Below, one piece after another: positions 40,068 to 51,300 of a stretch of DNA of 64,000 nt. This DNA comes from Paraspadella gotoi (lineage: Eukaryota > Chaetognatha): assembly GCA_051294375.1 (NCBI GenBank), contig JBJCIZ010000744.1:920262-984261 (forward strand), written 5' to 3'. The notes beneath the pieces were generated by a model. The model had not been told where the DNA came from, ran no database searches, and was given only the letters and a program-made list of their open reading frames with translations. Numbering within the stretch: position 1 is the first letter of the stretch; each line of letters begins with the position of its first letter. Position numbers and translations under genes: made by a program.

Positions 40068-40105
40068 GCCTCTTGGACGACGACACGACGACGACGACTC
40101 TTCCT

Positions 40106-40331
40106 NNNNNNNNNNNNNNNNNNNNNNNNNCTTCCGATTTTTCCCTCCAGTTTTTGTACACCTTTTTTTGTCTTTTTTAGTATGTAGTAGATATACGTTT
40201 TCCTACATTTCGCCTTCTTCCTTTACGACTTCGTTAGTTAGACCCAGATTACCACCATCCCAGATAGAGTGGCGCCCAATGTGCTACTCCTACTTAACCA
40301 CTAAGGAAATCCCCAAACAATNNNNNNNNNN
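40106..40331. other. gap, 190-bp orphan segment, gap
   Basis: 25 Ns (40,106-40,130), then 191 bases with no match I could find elsewhere in the window, then 10 Ns (40,322-40,331). The segment is too short to interpret. Confidence 0.8.
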
Positions 40332-40480
40332 CGCTAAATCATCTCGTCTCAAAACGAACGTTCCGGGGTCAATCCTTGGGTATCAAGGTTCTGGCTTAAA
40401 GGTGACAGGACCGATCTGAACATGCTCGTGGGTCCGTAGCCCCTACACCCAACTCGCATCGCTCGCATCCCAGCCACCAA
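40332..40480 (+). repeat. tRNA-like SINE (family 2), best copy
   Basis: Contains GGGGTCAATCCTTGGGTATC, close to the B-box region of the family 1 SINE at 2,908. Copies sit at 17,462 and 26,745 in the duplicated segments. Confidence 0.55.
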
Positions 40481-40484
40481 TTAC

Positions 40485-40725
40485 CCTCTCCAACGGGTAA
40501 GTCTTTTCCGATCCAAAGCGAAGAGAGAAAATGTCGAGCGACTCTCTCTCTGAGAAACGAAGACTCTCCCTCTCTATCATCTTCTCTGTCTCCCTCTCTA
40601 TCTTCTTCTTTCCTCTTCTTAATCTTCGCCTCCTTCTCTCCCTCCTCCTCTTCTTCTTCCTCAGCGGCGGCTCCGTAGTCTTGCAAGTTAACTTCGGGGT
40701 TCCATCTGGGGAGGGAGAAATGATA

Positions 40726-40771
<46 letters not shown>

Positions 40772-41205
40772 CGAGCGAGCCATAGACACTCTCCCACGCA
40801 CCTAATCTCACACAGTGCCCCTCTCCGCTCGACGACCGCTCGTCGACAGAGAATCGCCTTCAAGACGAATCTGCGGACGATCCTCTCGAGAAGTCGGGCG
40901 CCGCGACCCACGCCGGCGTCGACCTTGACGCACTCGATCCAAAGGGCGCCGGATTGGACGAGATCGGCGTCGTCGGATTCCGCGATGATCTTGACGGCGT
41001 CTTCTTCGTCAAAACCGGCGTCGGCGACGACGGAGAGAAAGAGATTGACGAGGAGGGCGCCGCGGGCGGAGGCGACGCAAGAGGAAGCGGCGTCGTCGGC
41101 GCCGGATTTGGAGTGAAAACTTGGAAGGATAAGAGTGGAATGTATGTCGCGTTTTGATCGTCTCCTTTCTTCTCTCCTTGCTGCACCCCCTCCTCCTCTT
41201 CTTCC

Positions 41206-41246
<41 letters not shown>

Positions 41247-42488
41247 GCTTAAGGGGCCAAGAGCTTCTCTTGAGTTTCTTTCAATCTAATATACAATACA
41301 ATACACCCTGGTCCCTTTTTTAACTTTCTCCCCTTAAAATAATTAATTCGGCATTTTACATTCGGCGACATCCTCCGACCATCGCCCTCACCCTTAACTC
41401 ACCCTCCGAATTTCCCCTCGAAATCCCGAAGAAAATCGGCCGAAGTTCATTTCTGAGAAATGAGGCGGGAGCTCGCCGCTCAGCGCCTCAGGCCCTTGAC
41501 GAGGCGTTCCAAGCGGCGGTCGAGGCCGAGGACGGCATCTGCGGCGTCGACGGGAAGTTGGGGGGGTTCGCCGGAGAAGAAGAGGGAGGAGAATAGGGAG
41601 GAGGAAGAGGAAGAGGAAAAGGGGAGAGGGCGGAGGTCGACGTCATCTTCTTCGTGGTCGTCGACGTCTGGAGAATAGATGAATGAATGAATGAATGAAT
41701 GAATGAATGAATGAATGAATAAATGAATAAATAAAAAAAATAAAATTTATTTTTCCTCACAACAGAAACTCATTGACAAATTTAAACTCCGAGGTGACCG
41801 AGAGAAGTGGTCACTATGCCCCTCGGACTTTATGGATAGCTATCACACTGTTCAGAAGATTTGAAAGATTTTTTTTCTTTTCCGAAACTTTTGATCCAAC
41901 GGGAGATTTGGTACGGGTGGTTTAACCGGATTGTTTCGACCAGGGCTAGAAACCGGGACCATTGGTGAGGCGACTTACCACCGGTCTCTCTCTCTAAACC
42001 CTTCCTCTTTCCTCTTTCTCCGAGCCGGTCAATCCACACGGTCACTTTGCCATAGCTTTGGCAATGACCTTAGATTGACCGGACACAGCAATAGGACCGA
42101 GGCGACCGTAAGGTCAAATTGGTCCGGGCGATGATAAAAGTGGATCAGGAGAGAGCTCGTCTCACTTCTTTTCTACTTCTCTTACATCGTCACAATTCTT
42201 CACCTTCTCCTTACTTTTATTATTACTATTTTTCGTCTTCTACATTGGTTTCAATTCAACAAAGACGACAAAATCCTCACCATCTTCTTCTTCCTCCTCC
42301 TCTTCCTCCTCCTCTTCCTCCTGGACGACATGAAACCGCAACTGCAGCCTCCCTTCTTTCATCGCGACGCCGACTCCTCGGGAGACCACGAGTTTCCCCA
42401 TCAAATCTTTGACGAGCGTTTCCACGATGCGAGATCCGCGGGCGACGGTTTGGCCGACGAGGACTTTCTCCAGCCAGAGGGAGCCTCG
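40485..42488 (-). CDS. gene B: multi-exon gene of unknown function (best copy)
   Basis: Four minus-strand exons with splice signals: 42,488-42,281 (donor GTGAGG), 41,667-41,403 (donor GTGAGT), 41,119-40,802 (donor GTGCGT) and 40,705-40,485 (donor GTAATT). The third to fourth junction is phase-consistent and joins ALCEIR to WNPEVNLQDYG. Visible features: a helical TLVKDLMGKLV segment and a poly-Glu run in the first exon, a Ser-rich start and VKGLRR segment in the second, a well-ordered-looking LVNLFLSVVADAGFDEEDA region in the third, and a highly charged E/K/R/D stretch in the fourth. The second exon has a frame break near its end that the 25.6-kb copy does not share. No family is recognised. 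The gene must continue beyond both ends; gene A may be its continuation. Confidence 0.5.
40727..40769. repeat. (GA)n microsatellite at a gene B acceptor
   Basis: About 20 GA units. On the minus strand it is a (CT)n tract just upstream of the acceptor at 40,706. Confidence 0.85.
41204..41246. repeat. (ATC)n microsatellite
   Basis: Thirteen or so ATC units, GAT on the minus strand, upstream of the gene B exon starting at 41,119. Shorter versions occur in the arm copies (18,458-18,476 and 25,914-25,950). Confidence 0.9.
41679..41722. repeat. (GAAT)n microsatellite
   Basis: About ten GAAT units, CATT on the minus strand, just upstream of the acceptor at 41,668. Array length differs between the three copies of this region. 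Confidence 0.9.
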
Positions 42489-42597
42489 CTGGAGAAGCTG
42501 GTGTTGCAGAAGAGGGGAGTGATGGAGTGGATTTAAAATTAGGATCGTTGTTGTTGTTGTCATCGCAAGAATGGTCAAATGGATAGGAACTCCATTA

Positions 42598-44587
42598 TTA
42601 CTTAAACCAATGAGCCATTAGAAATTTGTGGTTGCCCATTCTGAGAGTTTTAATACTTACATTAGGGTTGTCCTGTGCGCAGCATCGAGGACGAAGCTTT
42701 AACACGTCGGCGACTTCAAAGAAAAACTGAGTCATGTTCTTCGTCTCCATTTTGAGTTCGATCAAATCGGCGAAAGAATTGAAGGCGTGGTCCGAGTAGC
42801 TGAGGAAAATAATAATAATAATAATAATAATTATAGATTTAAAATAACTTAACATCGCAGGGGATAACAACCACCTCGGAACCAAACGGATAAGAGACAC
42901 CGGCAAATACCACAAGAATGATTTTTCGCCGTGGAAACGGTACTGGCCAATCAGCGAGCAAGCTCGAGGTAGTTGTAAAAATCTCCTGAATTAACCCCCC
43001 CAAGCATGATTCCAAGTCTACGGCCCGTCCCATGGCTGCCAGAGGGGAAAAGAAGTTGCGGATAATCATCTTCAGACCAGTGGATAATATCCAAGATCCC
43101 CTGCAACCCATTGAAGTCGGTCAATACCGATTGTCATTCTGTCCCTCTGTCAGTTTATTCTTCCCTCAGTCCGTCTCAACATCCTTCCATTCATACAACT
43201 CACGTGGCTGCAGGAAATAAAGCGGTGAGTTTCTTTCTGAAGCAGCGGCGCATCCTCTTGAAGGCGACGTCGAGGCGGAGAGGATCGTCCACAAGATCCG
43301 CGGCCTCGATTTCCTCTTGGGTGCAGAAGATGCTGGGTGGGGCGCCTCTGATAAAGGAAGCGCAACAATTTAACTTAGATTCTATGTATTTAGTTGTTAA
43401 GTTAAAATTTAAGTTTGCTTAAAGGTTGCTAAAATAATAAACCCTCCAACCTTTTAGGATCCTTGGTTGCTGCGAATGCTGCGGCAGCTGCTTCAGCTTT
43501 CGCCTCCGCGGCAGCTGCAGCGGCCGACGCAGCCGAAAAAGGTTCCGCATCAAACAGCAGCGGCTCTGCCGCGTCGGGACCGCCGGAAGGAGGGGCGACC
43601 GGCGAGCCGTGCGGGGCCTGACGAGCGTCCGAATGAGCAAGGCCGATTAGCGTGTCGGACAGGGTCTTGCCGGAAGAGGAGACCAAATGGGAAACGTTCA
43701 TCGACGCCGAAGACTTGGTCGGAGCCGACGGCTGCTGAGGCGGCGGAGGCGGCGGGAGCGGCGGCGGAAACCGGAAAGACGAAGGCAGCGGAATATTGGC
43801 GGTCGAGGATGGATGCGTCGGCAGAGGAATCGCCGACGTCTGTGTCGGCAGAGGAATAGATGGAATCTGCGTCGGCATAGGATTTGCCGACGAGCGCACC
43901 GGCAAGTCCTGCGGCGCATTTCCCTTCGGCGTCAGGGAAAACATCTTCGGCGGCGTCGGCGTCGGCGCCGGATCCGGATTCGATCCCGCGACCTTTTCCG
44001 TCGTCTCCGCCTCTGATTTCGTCTCGCACCAACAGAGGGACAAATTCGAGTTTTGCTCTATCACCTGGAAAAAGTAGGAAGAATTGGAAATATTATTAAT
44101 AATATTAAACAGGGAATTAACTTTCCAAAAGTAAGATTGGCTTCGAAAAGAAATGGGAAGCCATCGTCGTCCGAGACAAAAATCGTCGTCGTTGTCATCG
44201 AGTTTGTCACCGTCTTTGTCGTCATGACGTTGTTGTCATCGTCGTCCTGACCTCGACGTCTTCGGAGAAGAGGCAATCGGCGATGAATTCTCTCGAGATT
44301 CTCCAAAGAGGATTCGATTCTTGAGGTGGAATTTTGGTGACGAAAACGTTTTCGATCTGTGAAGATGGATGAATTAATTAATTAATAAATGAATGAATGA
44401 ATGAATAAATGAGCGAACAAGAGAACAAAAAGGAACGAACCCAAAAAGCAGCTCCGTGTTCGACCTCCCTCGGCCACTCGTCCGCCCAAAGATTGACGAT
44501 TTTTCCAGGATCCTCGACTTGACGAGCGCGGGCGTCGAAGGGAACGAGGTGTGCCGCGAATCCCACGCTCTGGAGGAAGACAGAAAA

Positions 44588-44639
<52 letters not shown>

Positions 44640-44928
44640 TTGAGCTCGCGGCTGAAGAGTTGCGGCAGAGTGGCGCAGGTGGCGTTCAAGTGGCGGTCAA
44701 CGAATGTCGCCGCCTCCAGAGCTGTTGGAGAAAAGAGGAGGGGTGAGGGAGAAGTTAATGCTGGAGTAGACTGTGGACAGGGTGATGGAGAAACTGAAAT
44801 CGCTTCACCTTTTCCGCGCAGAAATGTTCCGCCGCCGACGGCCTTAACTTTCTCCGCGTAACGAGGACAACAGGATTTGATCGAATTCATCAACTCGACA
44901 AATTTCTTGCGCAGCATCGGCTGAATAT

Positions 44929-44987
<59 letters not shown>

Positions 44988-47900
44988 GAAGATGAAAAGA
45001 AGCTACGAGGCGTTAAGTAAGCAGGCTGAAAACCCCGATCGGCTAATGACCTTACCTTAGAGAATATCCCCTGAGTCGGCGGCGCCATGGGCGGGAGGAT
45101 CGGCCGCGGCGGCGGAGCGGAGGCGAGCGGCTCCGCGGCGGCGGGCGCTGCGGGCTTCACGCCGCCCCAAACGAGGCGAAGCGAATCTTCGTCGTCGATT
45201 TCGGATTCGAGAGAAAAAGACTCGATCTTCATCGGAGGAAATCACGTCAAGTTTAGTAAAATGATTTTAAATATAATTTAACAAAAAATACTCTCACCAA
45301 CAGACTGGCCACGAAGTCCCTGACGGCGCCTTCCAAAAAGGTCTGCCCGATCTTCTCCAGTCTCGCCACCCTCACGTTCTCCACCCAAAATTCTCCTCGA
45401 TTGTGGAAATACTCCGGACAGGGTCGAAGGAGGAGGTCGACCCTTTCCACGGATCCACCGCGGAATCCCTCGACGACCAGGTGGGCGCGGAGACCGGTTG
45501 ACTGCGGTGGGGGGGTACCTAGTTATATGCTTATCGTATGTCAGGCATACATACCCTCGTATACGCCCAAAAACAGAAACGGCCAATAAAAACAGCGAAC
45601 AAAAGGTAACAACAGCCGACGACGACATCCTATACCCCATCATCATCACCTCAAGCTGCTCCATCAACTTCTTGAAGAGAGTCTGCGGTGGATCTTTCGA
45701 TCCGGATTTGATCGAATAGAAATATTGAGAGACGTCGTAGGCTGAACCCAACGCTTTGCCTTTAAGGAGGAAAAAATGCGTTGGTTTGGAGAATTCACAA
45801 TAAAATCGAGATCTCATGAAAGGAGCCAAATAGGCCGCTATAAATCAGTTTCTATTCCTTATTTACTTAATACTTATAACGTTTTTTATTGTTTAAAAAC
45901 ACAGTAAATTTGAAACAAAAATAACGGACATGTTTCGGCTCTGATGAATGCCTATTAATACAGGTTGTACGAATTACAATAAATATCGGTTTGTAAGATT
46001 TGTAAAATTCCTCCACAAACTGTCTCTCTTCAACTCGTTCTCTCTCCGTTCATTCCTCAATCTTCTCCCCCAACATCTCTATCCCCCTACCTTACCTCTC
46101 TATCCCTACCTCTCTATCCCCCTACAACTCTTTCCCCCCCCCAACCTTCCCTTCTCTCACCTCTCTTCGCAGGGTCCTCCACTTCCCTCAAGGTGTCGAC
46201 GAAGCGCTCGAGGAAGAAGAGAAGACCTTCAACGAGTTCCTTCATCTTCTTCTCGACGACGCGGAGGGGCAGAGGATCGACGGGACACTTGAGCGGCTGC
46301 ATCGGGTGTTCGCGCTAAAGCGGCGGCGAGGGGGAGGAACAGGGTAAAGGATACAATAAGTCTATTAACCGCCATGACATTGGTACAACAAATACGAAAA
46401 CTTAGCATTTTTTTGCATTTTGCCCCTGACTTTGTAGTTTGTACAAGCTATGGTGGTGGTGAGTGGTGGTGGTGAGTGGTGGTGGTGAGTTAAAAGCCTC
46501 CATCCCTCTGACAAAATTGAACCACGCAAGCTTTTCCTATTAACCCTGAGAATTGATATGAAGTTGGAAATTGGTTTTTGTACTATTTCAACAGTATTAT
46601 TAATTATTAAAATAAAAAGAGCTGTCATGAACTTAGTACATTAGATGCTAAACGTTTGATTGCTCGACAAACTTCTTGATAAAACTAAAGTATAATCAAA
46701 ATTCCCCACCTGATACTGCAAACTGAAATACTGCGGCTCCGGCGGCGCCTGCTGCGGCGGCGGCAGCATCGAGGGAGGCGGAAGCCGGATGTCGGGCATC
46801 GGAAGAGACGTGGAAGTGCCGAGAGGGATGCCGGGAGGAATGTTCTGGGATGGACCGAGCGAGATGCCGGGAGAAGATCCACTTTCCTTTTCCGCCTCTT
46901 TTCTCTTTGCATCCTCTTCCTCCTCTTTCTTCTTCCTCCTCTCTTCCTTCTTCCTCGTTTCCTCCTTCACTTCCTCTCTCAATTCCTCCTGCCTCTTCTC
47001 CTCTTCATCCAATTTCCTCCTCGTCTCTTCTTTCGTCTTTCGTGATTCTGGTTTCATGCAAAACTCTGACGCATGGCCCTGGAGGGAGAGGGAGAGAGAG
47101 GGAGGGATGGAGAGGAAGGGGGAGGAGAGAGGAAGGGGAGGGGGAGAGAGAGGAAGATGGAAAGAGAGGAAGAGGGAGAGAGAGAGTAAGAGGAGAGAGA
47201 GGGAGAGAGGAAGAAAGAGGAAGAGAGAGGGGAGAGGAGGGGAGGGAGGGGAGGGAGTGGAGAGGGAAGGGAGGAAGGGGGAGGAGAGAGGAAGGGGAGA
47301 GAGGGAAGGGGAGAGAGAGAAGAGAAAAAGAGGGAGAGGATAGGAAGAGGGAGAGAGCGGAAGAGAGAGAGGGAGAGAAAGAGAAAGGAGGAGGCAAGGA
47401 TAAGTGACAGGAAAAAGGGGGAGAGAGAGAGATAAGAAAAGAATCAAAATTCACTAAATCGATCCAAAAAATCCTTTTACATAAATCCACTCATCCCGAC
47501 AAACATTCACACAAGTCCCAGCTCCAACCCCCCCCTGACCGTCCCCCGAGCTCCGCACCCTGGCGCCGCAGAGACCGCAGACCGGAAGCAACTTCTTCTT
47601 GAGAGATTTGGGACGGAGGAGATGATCGTAGCGGAAGGCGCCGGCGGGGGCGTCGGCGAAGGAGTGGAAGAGGCCCAGGACTGACGAAGAGGAGATCCCG
47701 AGAAAAATATTTTTTATCGACTTTTTAATGAATTTATTTTAACGACTGAAAATTTTTAAAAAAGGCGCATTTATTCAAAATTTCAGAAACGAGGCGAAGA
47801 AATCTCGCGAGGCGGAAGAAAATTAGGGGCGATTAATTGTGGACCAATAAAATCGCGTTTCATTTTTTAGCCATCGCGAATAAATAAATTAATAATGAGA

Positions 47901-48329
47901 TTAAAATTGACTCTGCTAACGATTTGAGCGATTGATCGAGGGACGGAATGATTGATTGATTGAATGATTGATTGAATGAGCGAAAGAGCAAAAGCTGGAA
48001 TGAAGTGAAATTAATGATGATAATTAATATTAAATTAATGAGATGAGATAAAGCAAGATTTAATTATTTATGAATGGTAAAGAAGTAAAAAGAGAAAAGG
48101 ATCATTGGTGTTTTTTTTCCCTTACCTAATTCCCCTGCCCGACCCTCTTCCTCCGCCAGCCGACAGTAGTCGGCCTCCCTCGCCCGACGGACGAAGAGTT
48201 GGAAGCCCCGACGCTCGGCCTCCGAAGGCGTGGGACCCAAGGCGCGGGCGACGACGACGGAGGCGACGATGAAGACGAATTCGAAACAGGAAGACGACGA
48301 GAGGGGAGAGGGGGTGGCTAAGGGGGATT

Positions 48330-48374
<45 letters not shown>

Positions 48375-51300
48375 GAGGAGAGGGAGAGAGATATCGTAAA
48401 ACCTCATTGGAGGTGCAGTCGAATTAATTCGCGTCCCACAAATTCCTTTTATTTTCGATATTTTCTGCGAGAAAAAAAACTTGGAACGAAAAGTGACAAT
48501 GAATTTCAGCGGCATTAGGTACGATTAAGTATTAGACTATTAGTATTGAGCATGCACGCTCAATACTAATAATGCTCAATGAGCACTTCGTATCTCGTAT
48601 CTCTCGCTCTCTCACTCTCCAGCAACTTGCTCAAAACGAAGTCCATTATTCCATCGCATGACCTCATTGCATCAACAAATGGACCATCTACTTTTATCCT
48701 CACCTTTGACGTCTAGTTTCCAATCAGTGTCCGTTTCGCGAAAGATCTCGACGACGGGTTCGCGCCAGGGATTCCGCGCCGACGACGACGACGACGACGA
48801 CGGGAGATCGATGAGTTTGAGTCGGAAGATGATTTCGGCGAAGTCGACGAGACGTTGGGGCGGACGAGTGGATGGAGGAAGACCCTGGGATTCGTATGGA
48901 TATAGAAAAAAAATATTAAGTGAAATGCCTATTACAGGATTAACGTTTTATAATATCTATTTAAAATTTAAGGAGATACAAAAAAACAACAAGTTATATC
49001 AACGATATTGAAGNNNNNNNNNNGTAAATATGGTATTTAAAATTGAAAAAGCAGCAACTAAAAATATAATTTGACCTCACCTTAACGACGGGCGACTTGA
49101 GTCCCGTCGCCGACTTCAAAGGCGGATGCACTTTGATCTCCGCCTCCAAATCTTCGTCTTCGTCAAGGTCGTCGTTGTCGTCGCCGCCCAAGATCCGGCG
49201 CCGGAGGGAAGCCAACCACGAGTTGGAGGACGTGGGGGATGACGGGGTGTCGGGGGCAAAGGACGGCGCCGGGATGGCAGCCGGAGGTGGAGGGGTGGTG
49301 TAGGAGAGGGATGTAGAGATCGGTGTAAGCGTTGGGCGGGTGGTAGAAGAGGGCGGGGGTACGGCCGATGGCAGCGCCACGGCCTTTGGCGGCGCCACGG
49401 CCTTTGGCGGCCCCATTGCCTTTGGCGGCGCCGCGGCCTTTGGCGGCGCCGCGGCCTTTGGCGATGGCACGGGCGATGGCACGGCCGATGGCGGCGACTT
49501 CGCCATGGTTGGCGTATTGGCCGCAGGCGGGGAAGGGTTAGAATATGAGTCAATGACATCGGAAGGGATTGGATCATTTCGTACAACTTTAGGGACGAAG
49601 TCTCTCGACCTCGAAGTGGATCGACAGTCCAAGGATAGAACTTGGTTGGACGAAGCTTTGGAGGAAGATGATTTTGAAGAGAATGAGGAATGTGAATCGT
49701 CGTCTTTCTCACGAGAAGATGATCTCTTATGTGAAGAAGTTTTATGGTCGGTAAATTTATGGACAGTTGCTTGACTCGAACATTTATCCGGCGCTCTATT
49801 TCTTGGGAGAGAGTCTTCAGAGGAAAGAGTTGAATCTTTTCTCTTTTCTTCGCCATCGGATCGAATTAGAGGAATTACTTGGTAAAGATCGGGGCTCGGT
49901 GACTTACTCGGCGATTTATCAATGGAAAGGGAGCCGGCACCTAGAGGGGAGGGAGATTTACTTGTATTCTTTGAAGATAATTTATCACAGGTTGGATCAT
50001 CATCCCCAACTGTCATGTTTCCTTTCTTTTTAGCGGTATCTGTGCTGGGTATGTCCCACCGGTTTCTTTTCTTTGAGATAGATGTTTTTGCAACTGGTGA
50101 CAAGTTTACTTCTTGCTTTATGAAGTTACTTTTTTGTCCACTTTTATGTATTAGTTGGATATTGTCGAAAATGGGAGACTCTCTCGATGCTCGATTTCTT
50201 GAAGAGCTTGATAAAATTTTATCATCGGCAGGGACACACATCTCAACTGATTCAATTTCTTTTGGGATTTGTTGGGCGTTCACTGGGCTGTTTGATTTAT
50301 TCGTTGATTGCTTCATCGAGATTGAGCTACAGGATCCAACATTATCCCTAATTTTGCTATCAAAATCAAATAGCTCCCTTTCAGGGGTAGGAGATCTATT
50401 CCAAGCCTGATTTCTAGATTTCTTATTTGCTGGAGCAGAATCAATAGCAACGATTCCTTTCCTTTTACCATCAAAATGAATTTGTGTGTTTTGTGTATTA
50501 TCTGGACTTGGTGATTTATTCCATGCTCTGTTTCTTGATTTCTTAACTGGAGCATTAAGCGTAACTATTTCTCTATCAGATTGCATCAGCGGCATAACTG
50601 TGGGAAGGTCCGGGATGGAACTCGAAGACAATTTTTTGTTCGTATTGTGATCCATGACACTTCTTTCTTTTTTAGTATCAAAATGTGCTTGTGTGATGTC
50701 TGGTGTATCATCTGGACTGGGTGATTTGTTCCAAGCTCTATTCCTTGAAACAAAAGTAGAAGCAAATTTATGCGAAGGGTTATGATTCGCTTCTTCATTA
50801 TAATTAGTAAGTGTGGATGGGACGTCCTTAGTATAATCTGAGCTGGGTGAGTTGTTCCATGCTCTATTTCTGGAGTTGGAACAGGAGAAAGATTTTTTAG
50901 CAAAATCATTACCCATGACCCTTTTACCATCAGATTGCATAATCGGTTTAACTGAGGGAATGTGTGGGCTGGGTGATTTATTCCACTCTCTATTTCGTGA
51001 AATTTTTTGAGTTGAACTGTGAACCAAAACACTATCACTATCTTCCTTTTTATGAACTGCATGTAACTGTAGAAACTTGGAATCATCTTCAGGTGTGGGT
51101 GATTTATTCCAAGCTCTATTCCTGGAGCTAGAAGTAACTTTTGGGGCTAGATTGTGATCCATGAAAGTTTCAGCACATTTCTTTTTATGATCAGCATCTG
51201 TCTGTGAGACTTTTAAGAGATCTTCTGGACTTGGTGATCTATTCCATGCTCGATTCCTGGAAACGGAGCTAGAATATTTTTTGGCCGAATTGTAATCCAT

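Larger units (their letters stand above)
22517..40105 (-). repeat. right arm of the 17.7-kb inverted duplication
   Basis: Reverse complement of 4,230-21,949, starting exactly after the copied flank and ending exactly at a 25-N gap. It contains the mirrored LTR element, gene B copy and broken ORF region. Every feature listed for the left arm recurs here at the mirrored position on the opposite strand. Confidence 0.9.

Noticed and set aside
42648-42668. A GTAAGT donor near the end of the last gene C exon
   Set aside because: The only nearby acceptor would give an intron of about 20 bases, which is too short. Read-through to the TAA at 42,598 keeps the frame.
43467-44016. Plus-strand Arg-rich ORFs opposite gene C exon 14
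   Set aside because: Antisense of an Ala/Pro-rich coding exon. The minus frame has the matching splice sites and phases.
44441-44721. Serpin-like reading of the exons with NATCATLPQLFSREL and VPFDARARQV
   Set aside because: Superficial resemblance to the serpin helix region only. The hinge, breach and reactive-loop motifs are absent from neighbouring exons.
46641-47447. Long frames on both strands across the GA-rich tract
   Set aside because: They translate polypurine/polypyrimidine (RERE or SLSL). Only the coiled-coil part at 46,710-47,078 on the minus strand has splice sites and coding character.
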